NCBI GenBank assembly: GCA_015222595.1
Contig: JADFVP010000148.1
Coordinates: 1-12,201 of the forward strand
Origin: Pseudomonadota bacterium
Lineage (GTDB): Bacteria > Desulfobacterota > GWC2-55-46 > JADFVP01
Reading direction: 5' to 3'
Length of the DNA: 12,201 nt
Below the pieces are notes generated by a model. The model saw only the letters and a program-made list of their open reading frames with translations, was not told the DNA's origin and did not search any database. Position numbers and translations under genes: made by a program. Below, piece after piece: positions 6,219-12,201 of the stretch; the stretch's first letter is position 1; each line of letters opens with the position of its first letter.

Positions 6219-7034
6219 GTGGTCAAGGTCAAGGTCATCATATTCATGCTCTTTGCCGGGTTTGCGCTCTTTGCCGGACACGTCTTTTCTCAGTGGACGA
6301 ATTACCATAACTTCGACGGTATCTGCCTCGACTGCCACTTGGTTGAGCCTGCTCCGGGCGACGGGCCCGGAACGCTGCTTGCCGACGAGAGCGAACTCTG
6401 CCTCGACTGCCACGAAAGCGCCAGAGAGTTTTCGCACCCGGTCGATATGGTGCCGGTCAATGCCGTTGTGCCGTCGAACTTTCCCCTCGACTGGCAGGGT
6501 AGGGTAACATGCGTTACGTGCCATCCGGCTCATCAGCAGGGTTATGGAATGTACCGCTTGAGGGTAAACGCAATTGGCGAGGGATTCTGTATTATGTGCC
6601 ACAGCGACATAGAGGCGGAGCTTCATAAGGTCTCTATCGGCTCGGCGCATATAGGCTCTACGCTCGAAAGCGGGATTAACATAGGTGAGTTTGGCACGGT
6701 TCTCGACGACCTGTCTATAAGATGTCTCGCCTGCCACGACGGAGAGTTCGGGGTCGACTCGCTCTCGGGCAATAAGGCCATAACCTCCGACACCGGTATG
6801 ATGCACAATATTCAGGCCATAGGGCTTAGCCACCCGATAGGCATGAACTATTTTGAGATGAAGCGCAAGTACATGGGGGCTCTCCGGGGCGTAAATGAAC
6901 TGCCCCCCGGGATAAAGCTCTTTGCGGGCGTTGTCGGGTGCGGAACGTGCCACAACCCGTACTCGCATGTGGATCAGGAACTGAGCATGAGCAACGAAGG
7001 CAGCGCGCTCTGTCTCGGTTGCCACGTCAAGTAA
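6219..7034 (+). CDS. Seven-haem c-type cytochrome
   Basis: An exported electron-transfer protein of 271 residues with seven CxxCH haem-binding motifs starting at C36, C61, C98, C124, C169, C241 and C265. That is about one haem per 39 residues, with a haem-free stretch between C169 and C241. The N-terminus VKVKVIIFMLFAGFALFAG is a Sec signal peptide, with likely cleavage before or after HVFSQ. The GTG start at 6219 keeps the positive n-region; the internal ATG at 6246 would lose it. No lipobox is seen, so it is probably periplasmic or secreted. Motif spacing resembles the paired-CXXCH families rather than NapC/NrfH. It follows HAMP1 by 7 nt, indicating one operon. The redox partner is unknown. 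Hexamer repeats occur at the start codon (6221-6238). Confidence 0.93.
   Translation: MVKVKVIIFMLFAGFALFAGHVFSQWTNYHNFDGICLDCHLVEPAPGDGPGTLLADESELCLDCHESAREFSHPVDMVPVNAVVPSNFPLDWQGRVTCVTCHPAHQQGYGMYRLRVNAIGEGFCIMCHSDIEAELHKVSIGSAHIGSTLESGINIGEFGTVLDDLSIRCLACHDGEFGVDSLSGNKAITSDTGMMHNIQAIGLSHPIGMNYFEMKRKYMGALRGVNELPPGIKLFAGVVGCGTCHNPYSHVDQELSMSNEGSALCLGCHVK
6221..6238 (+). repeat. Three tandem hexamers at the start of the seven-haem cytochrome
   Basis: GGTCAA, GGTCAA, GGTCAT in a row, beginning on the last base of the GTG start codon and encoding the alternating Val-Lys of the signal peptide n-region. Gain or loss of one unit would change the signal by two residues without shifting the frame. 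Confidence 0.8.
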
Positions 7035-7092
7035 CGGCCCTTTTTGGCGAGCCTGTACGGCGGCTTAAGAGTACAATATGGCTGAGCGCCAT

Positions 7093-7130
7093 TTAATACG
7101 GTGTTAATAGGCTTTTAATAACGATATATT
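7093..7130 (+). promoter_or_regulatory. Three 11-bp-phased TTAATA boxes and a -10 box, likely activated promoter
   Basis: TTAATA occurs at 7093-7098, 7104-7109 and 7115-7120, exactly 11 bp apart, so all three face the same side of the helix. TATATT (7125-7130, 5 of 6 to the -10 consensus) follows, with no recognisable -35 box at the right distance. Phased 11-bp direct repeats in place of a -35 are typical of OmpR/PhoB-type activator sites. Predicted start near 7137. The regulator is unknown, and the assignment is inference from spacing. Confidence 0.5.
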
Positions 7131-7138
7131 ACTATCTA

Positions 7139-7154
7139 CTTGCCTGTTGGCAAG
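7139..7154 (+). other. Small leader hairpin before HAMP protein 2
   Basis: CTTGCC TGTT GGCAAG forms a perfect 6-bp stem with a 4-nt loop, right after the predicted transcription start. TGGCA and TGCCA (7148-7159) overlap it as a competing inverted repeat. It may protect the 5' end of the mRNA or be chance. Confidence 0.4.
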
Positions 7155-7182
7155 TGCCAGGTCAACGGAAGGTCAGGGCTTC

Positions 7183-7785
7183 ATGGCAGAGCAAACTTTT
7201 CCAAGGTTCAGAAGGCGCCACTTCTTTGTAAATAAAAAGATGCAGTCGCGCTTTGTCGTCGGTTTCGCTCTGGCGGTCTTTGTCGGCATTGTTCTCAATA
7301 TGCTGCTTGTCTATTTTTTGATTGACAGAGAGCTAACGGCAGAGTTATATAAAATTCATATAAAGGTGCGGACAACCTCGGAGATTGCCATACCGATACT
7401 CTGGAAGTTGACTGTTGCAACCGTGCCTGTTATAGTCGTTGTTGCAGCCTTGATAGGCCGCATTCTGTTAAAGCGTGTCGAAGCACCGATGGCCGGGCTG
7501 AGGGGCTCTGTTGCAAAGGTAGGCGCCGGTAAGTTTGCCGAGCGTGTTTCCCCTGGCAGCGCACCTTCCGGGCTGCCGGAGTCTTTTAACGGCATGGCCG
7601 GTTGCTTTGAAGACGGTTTCCGCGTTGTAATAGATTCTGCGGCGGCCATGGAGAGAAGTTTTAATGAGTTGAGTCTGACTCAAAAAGGCACGGCTTCTTC
7701 AGGGAGCGACCTTAAGAGAATACTCGACAACCTTGCGTCTGAAAGAAAGAGGGCGCAGAAAGAGATTTCGAGGTTCAAGCTATAA
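7183..7785 (+). CDS. HAMP-only inner-membrane protein 2 of the cytochrome cluster
   Basis: A 200-residue protein built like HAMP protein 1: a basic N-terminus (RFRRRHFFVNKKMQSRF), TM1 at about 25-47, a short outside loop, TM2 at about 73-97, then a HAMP-like segment (about 97-150) and a charged helical tail with no output domain. The HAMP region is degenerate: EAPMAGL keeps the conserved Pro, but the second half (LPESFNGMAGCFEDGF) is Gly-rich and weak. The ATG at 7183 is chosen; GGAAGG (7167-7172) lies 10 nt upstream. An in-frame TTG at 7147 would add 12 residues and overlap the leader hairpin. The stop TAA shares its last A with the ATG of the beta-propeller gene, so the two are translationally coupled. 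That coupling suggests they work together. Function unknown. Confidence 0.85.
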   Translation: MAEQTFPRFRRRHFFVNKKMQSRFVVGFALAVFVGIVLNMLLVYFLIDRELTAELYKIHIKVRTTSEIAIPILWKLTVATVPVIVVVAALIGRILLKRVEAPMAGLRGSVAKVGAGKFAERVSPGSAPSGLPESFNGMAGCFEDGFRVVIDSAAAMERSFNELSLTQKGTASSGSDLKRILDNLASERKRAQKEISRFKL

Positions 7786-8942
7786 TGATAACCGCTAAAG
7801 ACAGGTTTGGTAGATTCCGGCGCACCGTTGCCTCCGTGGCAATCGCCTCTGCGGCTGCCGTGCTCGTTACATTCGCTTCATCCGGCACCGTTAGCGCCGA
7901 CTGGCCCATGTACATGAAGGACAGTGGCCGCACCTCTTATGCGCGTAACGCGCCAAGGCCCCCGCTTGAACTTAAATGGTCTTTTGCTACCGACGGGCCG
8001 ATCTACTCCTCTCCTATAGTTGAAGACGGCAAGCTCTTCATAGGGTCGTTCGACAAGAAGCTCTATGCGCTCGATGCCGATACCGGAGCCAAGCTCTGGA
8101 GCTTCGAGGCCGGCGGCGAGATACTCTCCACCCCGGCAGCCGTTGACGGTGCTGTCTACTTCGGCGCCAAGGACGGCATACTCTATGCGCTCGATACCGA
8201 GACAGGAGAAGAGAAGTGGCGCTACGACGCCAAGGCCGAGATCTTCACCTCGCCGCTTGTTGAAGAGGGCAGGGTCTACATCTCTGCCAGCGATGGGTAC
8301 TTCTATGCGATAGAGGCCGAGACCGGCAAGAGAAAGTGGCGGCGCAAGGTTCGCGGTACCGTCCACTACAGCGGCGTGTACGCCTCTCCTGTCTTCGCCG
8401 ACGGCTCGATAGTCGTTGCCGACAAGAGCGGGCGCATCTACTCGACGAGCATAAAGAGCGGAGCCAGAAATTGGAGCAAAAAGCTCAGTTCCGCCATCTA
8501 TGCGACCCCTGCGATAAACGGAGGCATGCTCTTCGTCTCGAATTACGAGCGTAAGCTCTTTGCTATGGAGATGGAAAGCGGTAAGGTTAGATGGAGAAAA
8601 TCTTTCGGCACAGATCTGCCTTACTCCTCTCCGGTAGTAAGTCGCGGCCGGTTGTACCAGGCGCTCAGGAGCGGAAAGATAGTTGTGCTGAACAAGAGCA
8701 CGGGAGAGGATATCTCGGTCTTTAAGCTTCCGGCTACGATAAACTCCACTCCGGTGGTAACGTCGGGCAGTATAATCTATGTCGGCTGCGAAGACGGCTA
8801 CTTCTATGCGCTCGACTCGACCTTCGGGGATGTTTTATGGAAGTACAAGACAGGGGCCGGCGTGCACTCCTCTGCCGCAGTCTCCGACGGCAAGGTCTTT
8901 ATCGGCTCTAAGGACGGCAGCGTCTACGCCTTTGCGCCTTAA
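7785..8942 (+). CDS. Exported PQQ-like eight-repeat beta-propeller protein
   Basis: 385 residues with a Sec signal peptide (basic n-region MITAKDRFGRFRR, hydrophobic core, likely cleavage VSA|DW at 38/39) and then eight propeller repeats. The repeat pattern is Y-S/T-S/T-P-x-V-x-x-G-x-x-[FY]-x-G-x-x-D-G-x-[LF]-Y-A-L-D-x-x-T-G-x-x-x-W. The last repeat ends at YAFAP, and the N-terminal ELKWSF strand would close the ring. Repeats of this kind occur in BamB, in PQQ-binding dehydrogenases and in many exported scaffold proteins. I see no obvious PQQ or metal-binding set, nor the dehydrogenase domain, so a scaffold or assembly role is more likely than an enzyme. There is no lipobox, unlike BamB. The gene overlaps HAMP2 by one base and ends at an intrinsic terminator. 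Confidence 0.9.
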   Translation: MITAKDRFGRFRRTVASVAIASAAAVLVTFASSGTVSADWPMYMKDSGRTSYARNAPRPPLELKWSFATDGPIYSSPIVEDGKLFIGSFDKKLYALDADTGAKLWSFEAGGEILSTPAAVDGAVYFGAKDGILYALDTETGEEKWRYDAKAEIFTSPLVEEGRVYISASDGYFYAIEAETGKRKWRRKVRGTVHYSGVYASPVFADGSIVVADKSGRIYSTSIKSGARNWSKKLSSAIYATPAINGGMLFVSNYERKLFAMEMESGKVRWRKSFGTDLPYSSPVVSRGRLYQALRSGKIVVLNKSTGEDISVFKLPATINSTPVVTSGSIIYVGCEDGYFYALDSTFGDVLWKYKTGAGVHSSAAVSDGKVFIGSKDGSVYAFAP

Positions 8943-8949
8943 AGCCTGT

Positions 8950-8984
8950 CGGCCCGAGGGGGCTCTCAGCCGGGCTGTTTTTTT
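8950..8984 (+). terminator. Intrinsic terminator after the PQQ-like gene
   Basis: Arms CGGCCCG (8950-8956) and CGGGCTG (8971-8977) form a 7-bp stem with one G-U pair. Seven T residues (8978-8984) follow directly. It closes the HAMP2-propeller unit, implying a separate promoter for the four-haem cytochrome, which I could not identify with confidence in 8985-9093. Confidence 0.8.
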
Positions 8985-9093
8985 AGGACCGTTTATATCA
9001 AGAGGATTTTTTACTCCGGGTAGTTTTTAAGGCCGCATCTATCTGAGCCGTCGTTCAAGGCTCCACTCTTTATCAAAAAGGGCCATTCGAATA

Positions 9094-9699
9094 ATGCGCA
9101 AGCTAATTTTAAGATCCGCGATACCTCTTCTGGTTGTTCTCTTTCTGGCGCTGGCCGTCGGTAGTATGAGCGCAAAAGAGAAGTCAGCTACAGGCGGGAA
9201 GAAAAATTTGCCGTACTCCAGAACACTGGCGTTAAAGACGTTGGTAAACCCCCATGAACAGATTAACGACGAGGGCGAGATCCTCCGGGGTGTCTGTCTC
9301 ATCTGTCACAAGAGCGTGCCGGACCTTACTGTCGAGAGGCAGACGGAAGAGGTTGAGCTTCGCGTAGAGGGTGAGTTCAAGAATCTCTGCTTTAAGTGCC
9401 ATACGGTAAAGAAGCATCCGGCCACCAAGGATACGGTAGGCGGCGCCATGAGCTACATCTTTGCGGAAGATCACCTAGTAGAGCCTACCAAGACCATTGC
9501 TTTGAACAGGCAACTGGCCCTGAAAGAGGTCTACACCTCATTGCCGCTAGATCCGGGCACGGGCAAGGTAACGTGTTCGACCTGCCACAACCCTCATGAA
9601 AAGGGCGTTATCAAGGGCAGGGGCGACTGGGGCGCAGACTCGGTACGCAGGCTTCGTTCCGAGGGGCTTGAGATCTGCCAGTACTGCCACAGGAAGTAA
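9094..9699 (+). CDS. Four-haem c-type cytochrome
   Basis: An exported electron carrier of 201 residues with four CxxCH motifs at C68 (CLICH), C99 (CFKCH), C161 (CSTCH) and C195 (CQYCH). The signal peptide MRKLILRSAIPLLVVLFLAL is followed by AVGSMSA, the probable cleavage site. After it comes a haem-free stretch of about 40 residues with the motif NPHEQINDEGEI, and a long haem-free stretch (104-160) splits the haems into two pairs. No lipobox is present. A purine-rich site (AAAAAGGG) lies about 11 nt before the ATG. It is followed 80 nt later by the NHL lipoprotein, probably in the same operon. The partner proteins are unknown; context suggests transfer to the larger cytochrome downstream. Confidence 0.92.
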   Translation: MRKLILRSAIPLLVVLFLALAVGSMSAKEKSATGGKKNLPYSRTLALKTLVNPHEQINDEGEILRGVCLICHKSVPDLTVERQTEEVELRVEGEFKNLCFKCHTVKKHPATKDTVGGAMSYIFAEDHLVEPTKTIALNRQLALKEVYTSLPLDPGTGKVTCSTCHNPHEKGVIKGRGDWGADSVRRLRSEGLEICQYCHRK

Positions 9700-9779
9700 T
9701 GCGGTAAGATGGTCGTGCATGTTGCGGCTGCGCCAGTGAACCATTAATTCTATCTATATCCGGGAGCACGTCGAGGACT

Positions 9780-10913
9780 ATGGAGCAAAGTAGAGAAATG
9801 AGCGCCGGTAAAAGAGCGCATGGGAGCGCAAAGGGTTTTTGCTCTCTGGCGTCCGGGGGGCGTGTGGGCGTCAGCCTCCTTACCGTACTCCTGCTCATTG
9901 TATTCGGCGTTACGCTTACATCGTGCTCCACGTCCGGCGGTGGAGGCGCAGATGCCGAAGATCTGAGTTCGCAAAAGGCGCTTATCTGGCCTTCACCTCC
10001 CGCGCCTCCGCGTATAAGCTACTCCAAGACCATTGCAACTCCTAAAGATATAGGCGCCGGAACCGGCTTCTTCAGAAGGCTTGCCGACGTTCTCTTTGGC
10101 TCCGCTGCCAATAACATGATAAAGCCGTACGGGCTTACGGTCGACTCCGACGGCAGGGTTCTCGTTGCCGACACCGCCCTTAAGCGTCTTCATATTTATG
10201 ATGTCAAACAGAAGAAGTACAGCCACATAGAGAGCGCGGGGGATACGGGCTTCGTCTCTATAATAGGCGTGGCCGTAGACGCGGACGATAATATCTACCT
10301 GACCGACTCCATTGCGGCTATGATCTATGTCTTCAACTCCAAAGGCAAGTACATTCGCGGCTTCAATGCGGGCACCAAGCCCACGGGCCTTGCTATAGAC
10401 AAGCCCGCAGGGCGGCTCTACGTTGTCGATACCGGGGAGCATAATGTCAGGATGTCCGGCCTCGATGGAAAAGGGGTCAAGACCTTTGGCGAGCGCGGCG
10501 ACACGGAGGGCAAGTTCAGCTTCCCTGTGGACATCTTCCTCGACGACAGGTCCGACGTCTATGTAGTGGACACCATGAACTATAAGATCCAGATCTTCGA
10601 CAGAAATGGCCGCTTCATTTCGCGCTTCGGCACCCAGGGCGACGGCTCCGGTGACTTTGGCAGGCCCAAGGGTATTGCCGTGGATCACGACGGCAATATC
10701 TATCTGGCAGACGCTCTCTTCGATACGGTGCAGATCTTCGATAGGGAAGGCAACTACATGCTCAACTTCGGCAGCGTCGGCAATGCGCGCGGCGCCTTTT
10801 GGATGCCCTCCGGGCTCCATATAGACTCCGGAGGCTACATCTACGTCGCAGACTCTTACAACAGAAGGGTTCAGATATTCGAGCATCTTGGTGAAGGTGA
10901 AAAGATAATGTAG
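9780..10913 (+). CDS. NHL-repeat beta-propeller lipoprotein
   Basis: 377 residues starting with a lipoprotein signal. The hydrophobic stretch is about 30-45, and the lipobox LTSC sits at 46-49, so Cys49 would be lipidated; Ser at the next position fits outer-membrane sorting. A linker rich in Gly, Ser and Pro follows, then six NHL repeats from about 110 to 370. The repeats show P-x-G-[IL]-x-[VI]-D-x-D-G-x-[IV]-Y-[VL]-[AV]-D, ending in [VI]-Q-I-F-[DE]-x-x-G. NHL propellers bind proteins or other ligands; here the protein probably docks or scaffolds cytochromes at the outer membrane, which is inference from context. The ATG at 9780 has GAGG only 3 nt upstream, so the in-frame ATG at 9798 (MSAGKRAHG) is a real alternative; both keep the signal. 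It lies between two cytochrome genes. Confidence 0.92.
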   Translation: MEQSREMSAGKRAHGSAKGFCSLASGGRVGVSLLTVLLLIVFGVTLTSCSTSGGGGADAEDLSSQKALIWPSPPAPPRISYSKTIATPKDIGAGTGFFRRLADVLFGSAANNMIKPYGLTVDSDGRVLVADTALKRLHIYDVKQKKYSHIESAGDTGFVSIIGVAVDADDNIYLTDSIAAMIYVFNSKGKYIRGFNAGTKPTGLAIDKPAGRLYVVDTGEHNVRMSGLDGKGVKTFGERGDTEGKFSFPVDIFLDDRSDVYVVDTMNYKIQIFDRNGRFISRFGTQGDGSGDFGRPKGIAVDHDGNIYLADALFDTVQIFDREGNYMLNFGSVGNARGAFWMPSGLHIDSGGYIYVADSYNRRVQIFEHLGEGEKIM

Positions 10914-10969
10914 TCCTCGGAAGGTACGGGGGCTCCGGTACTCTATTATTACGTATCAATTAATGCAGA

Positions 10970-10987
10970 CAAGGCAGGCAAGGCAGG
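10970..10987 (+). repeat. Duplicated 9-mer containing the ribosome binding site
   Basis: CAAGGCAGG is exactly repeated in tandem (10970-10978 and 10979-10987). The second copy supplies the Shine-Dalgarno-like AGGG, 9 nt before the ATG of the large cytochrome. Copy number could tune or phase-vary translation; this is untested. Confidence 0.75.
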
Positions 10988-10997
10988 GTGTACAGCT

Positions 10998-12201
10998 ATG
11001 GATAACAGATCGAAGAGTCGCAATAGGGTAGGTACTGAGTCCGGTAGCGGCTTCAATCATCTGCCGGTGCTGTTTCGGAGAGTCTCTCTGGCGGCGTTAG
11101 GGGTTCTTATGCTTGCGGTTGCGGTTCCAAGCGCAGATGGCTCTGTGGCCGGCACCAAGCACAACTTCGGCTCTCTCTCAACGGCTGATGTAAAGACCAC
11201 CCAGAACAGTCAGATATGCGTCTTCTGCCACACCCCGCACAACTCCAATCCCGCTATTCCGATGTGGAACAGGGAGGCCTCGTCGGCCACCTATGATCTT
11301 TATGCCAGCCAGACGGTAGTTGCAACGCTCGGACAACCGACCGGCTCTTCAAAGCTCTGCCTCTCGTGCCATGACGGCACCATAGCGCTCGGCTCCATGC
11401 TCAACCTTCCGGGCAGGTCGGTCTCTGGCGGCCTTACCGTTACTGGTCCGGGTGTTACCTCCGGCAAGCTGACAGCCGTATCGACCTCGTATATTGGCAC
11501 CGACCTCAGCGACGATCACCCCATATCGTTCGACTATGCGCTTTCGTACCCGTCGAACTCGGAGATTAGAGACTCTGCGACCCTGCCGGCGACCGTTAAG
11601 CTCGACAGCAGCGGTCAGGTGCAGTGCCGCAGTTGCCACGACCCGCACGGAACCGCCTATCCGAAGTTCATGGTCGAGCCGCTCGACAACGGCGCTATCT
11701 GCACCACCTGTCACGACCTCAGGTACTGGTCTACCATGCCGTCTGTCCACTCTACTTCGCTCGCAACCTGGAACGGCGTCGGAGAGAACCCGTTTCATGA
11801 AGATCTTGGCGCGACCCCGGACTTAAGCGACGACACTACTGCTCTGCAGAGCTGTCTTGCATGCCACCGTTCGCATACCGGCTCTTCGGGCACGCCTCTT
11901 TTAAAGGGAACCAATCCGACCACGCAGAGCGTTGACGCGGAAGAGTGGACATGCCTCAATTGCCATAACGGCAACGTTGCCGCACTCGATATGGAGCCTG
12001 TCTTCAGCCGTATGTACAAGCATAACGTAAAGGCGACTCTCGGCTCCCACGTGCCCTCGCGTACAATCGTCGGCGACCCGGTAAGGGAGAGCGGGGCGAA
12101 CCTCGGAGCCAACAGGCATGCTGAATGCGCCGACTGCCATAACGCTCACGGCACCAAGGCCGGCAACCATACGGTTGGAGATATAGACGGCAATATAGTA
12201 G
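10998..12201 (+). CDS. Large multihaem c-type cytochrome, at least 7 haems, 3'-truncated by window edge
   Basis: The frame stays open from the ATG at 10998 to the window end with no stop, giving 401 visible residues. Seven CxxCH motifs are seen at C74, C121, C210, C235, C286, C319 and C377; more may follow. A basic N-terminus leads to a hydrophobic core (about 30-44) and a likely cleavage site at VPSA|DG (46/47). The n-region is long; a GTG at codon 24 is a possible shorter start but has no ribosome binding site. Motifs such as CVFCHTPHN, CLSCHDGTIALG, DDHPISFDY and CHDPHG are typical of large extracellular or outer-membrane cytochromes of metal-reducing bacteria. No lipobox is seen, so periplasmic or secreted. 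The long gaps between haems, with Gly/Ser/Thr-rich sequence, also suit a surface protein. It may act as the terminal outward carrier of this cluster, or form a filament; neither can be shown here. Confidence 0.92.
   Translation, partial: MDNRSKSRNRVGTESGSGFNHLPVLFRRVSLAALGVLMLAVAVPSADGSVAGTKHNFGSLSTADVKTTQNSQICVFCHTPHNSNPAIPMWNREASSATYDLYASQTVVATLGQPTGSSKLCLSCHDGTIALGSMLNLPGRSVSGGLTVTGPGVTSGKLTAVSTSYIGTDLSDDHPISFDYALSYPSNSEIRDSATLPATVKLDSSGQVQCRSCHDPHGTAYPKFMVEPLDNGAICTTCHDLRYWSTMPSVHSTSLATWNGVGENPFHEDLGATPDLSDDTTALQSCLACHRSHTGSSGTPLLKGTNPTTQSVDAEEWTCLNCHNGNVAALDMEPVFSRMYKHNVKATLGSHVPSRTIVGDPVRESGANLGANRHAECADCHNAHGTKAGNHTVGDIDGNIV

Noticed and set aside
6195..7025. 276-codon open frame on the - strand opposite the seven-haem cytochrome
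   Set aside because: It mirrors codon bias of the real gene. The + strand has seven CxxCH motifs and a signal peptide; the antisense frame has no family features.
5147..7034. Idea that the cytochrome cluster is an island integrated at the tRNA-Cys gene
   Set aside because: The tRNA 3' end, where integrases usually act, faces the malic enzyme, not the cytochromes. No integrase, duplicated tRNA 3' end or flanking repeat is seen.
8036..8940. Near-identical DNA stretches such as CTATGCGCTCGA inside the PQQ-like gene
   Set aside because: They come from the protein repeat (LYALD blades), not from a separate DNA element.
7133..9757. Shared CTATCT hexamer upstream of several cluster genes (near 7133, 9039, 9750)
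   Set aside because: A 6-mer with varied distance to the starts; chance is a sufficient explanation.
9993..10886. 297-codon open frame on the - strand opposite the NHL gene
   Set aside because: It is an antisense shadow of a repeat-bearing GC-rich gene; the + strand shows a lipobox and six NHL repeats.
7035..10997. Search for a cyclic-dinucleotide (GEMM) riboswitch before the cytochrome genes
   Set aside because: None of the intergenic gaps shows the conserved core pieces I would expect; absence is judged by eye only.
1..12201. CRISPR arrays, insertion sequences, phage or toxin-antitoxin genes
   Set aside because: No regularly spaced repeats, transposase motifs or typical small paired genes were found on either strand.

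Overview
The window looks like a chromosomal piece of an anaerobic, respiratory Gram-negative bacterium. Support comes from three Sec-exported multihaem c-type cytochromes, an outer-membrane-type lipoprotein signal, sigma70-like promoters and moderately GC-rich DNA with frequent ATA isoleucine codons. The cytochrome, HAMP-protein and beta-propeller mix recalls Desulfuromonadota/Geobacter-like or Nitrospirota-like genomes. That placement is inference; no phylogenetic marker settles it.

Left part (1-5222), general metabolism. A gamma-glutamyltransferase-like gene, cut at its 5' end by the window edge, is followed by an M20-family amidohydrolase. Both cleave amide bonds, which suggests peptide or amino-acid scavenging. 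Between them lies a 16-bp tandem repeat, each unit carrying a start codon. A strong hairpin separates this pair from a convergent A-type iron-sulfur carrier gene. That gene is divergent from an ACT-domain malic enzyme. The malic enzyme converges on a tRNA-Cys(GCA) gene, with a 46-nt perfect palindrome between them as a two-way terminator.

Right part (5612-12201), an electron-transfer cluster, all on the + strand. The order is: HAMP-only membrane protein 1, 7-haem cytochrome, HAMP-only membrane protein 2, 8-repeat PQQ-like beta-propeller, 4-haem cytochrome, 6-repeat NHL lipoprotein, and a large cytochrome with at least 7 haems that runs off the window. Tight spacing couples HAMP1 to the 7-haem cytochrome (7 nt) and HAMP2 to the propeller (1-nt overlap). 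An intrinsic terminator follows the PQQ-like gene, so the last three genes probably form a separate transcription unit.

The gene products fit an envelope electron conduit or extracellular cytochrome system. Soluble and surface multihaem proteins would carry electrons, the two propeller proteins would scaffold or assist assembly, and the HAMP proteins would sit in the inner membrane. No quinol oxidase, porin or recognisable terminal reductase is visible, so direction and acceptor are unknown. Upstream of HAMP2, three TTAATA hexamers spaced exactly 11 bp apart sit where a -35 box would be, suggesting an activator-dependent promoter.
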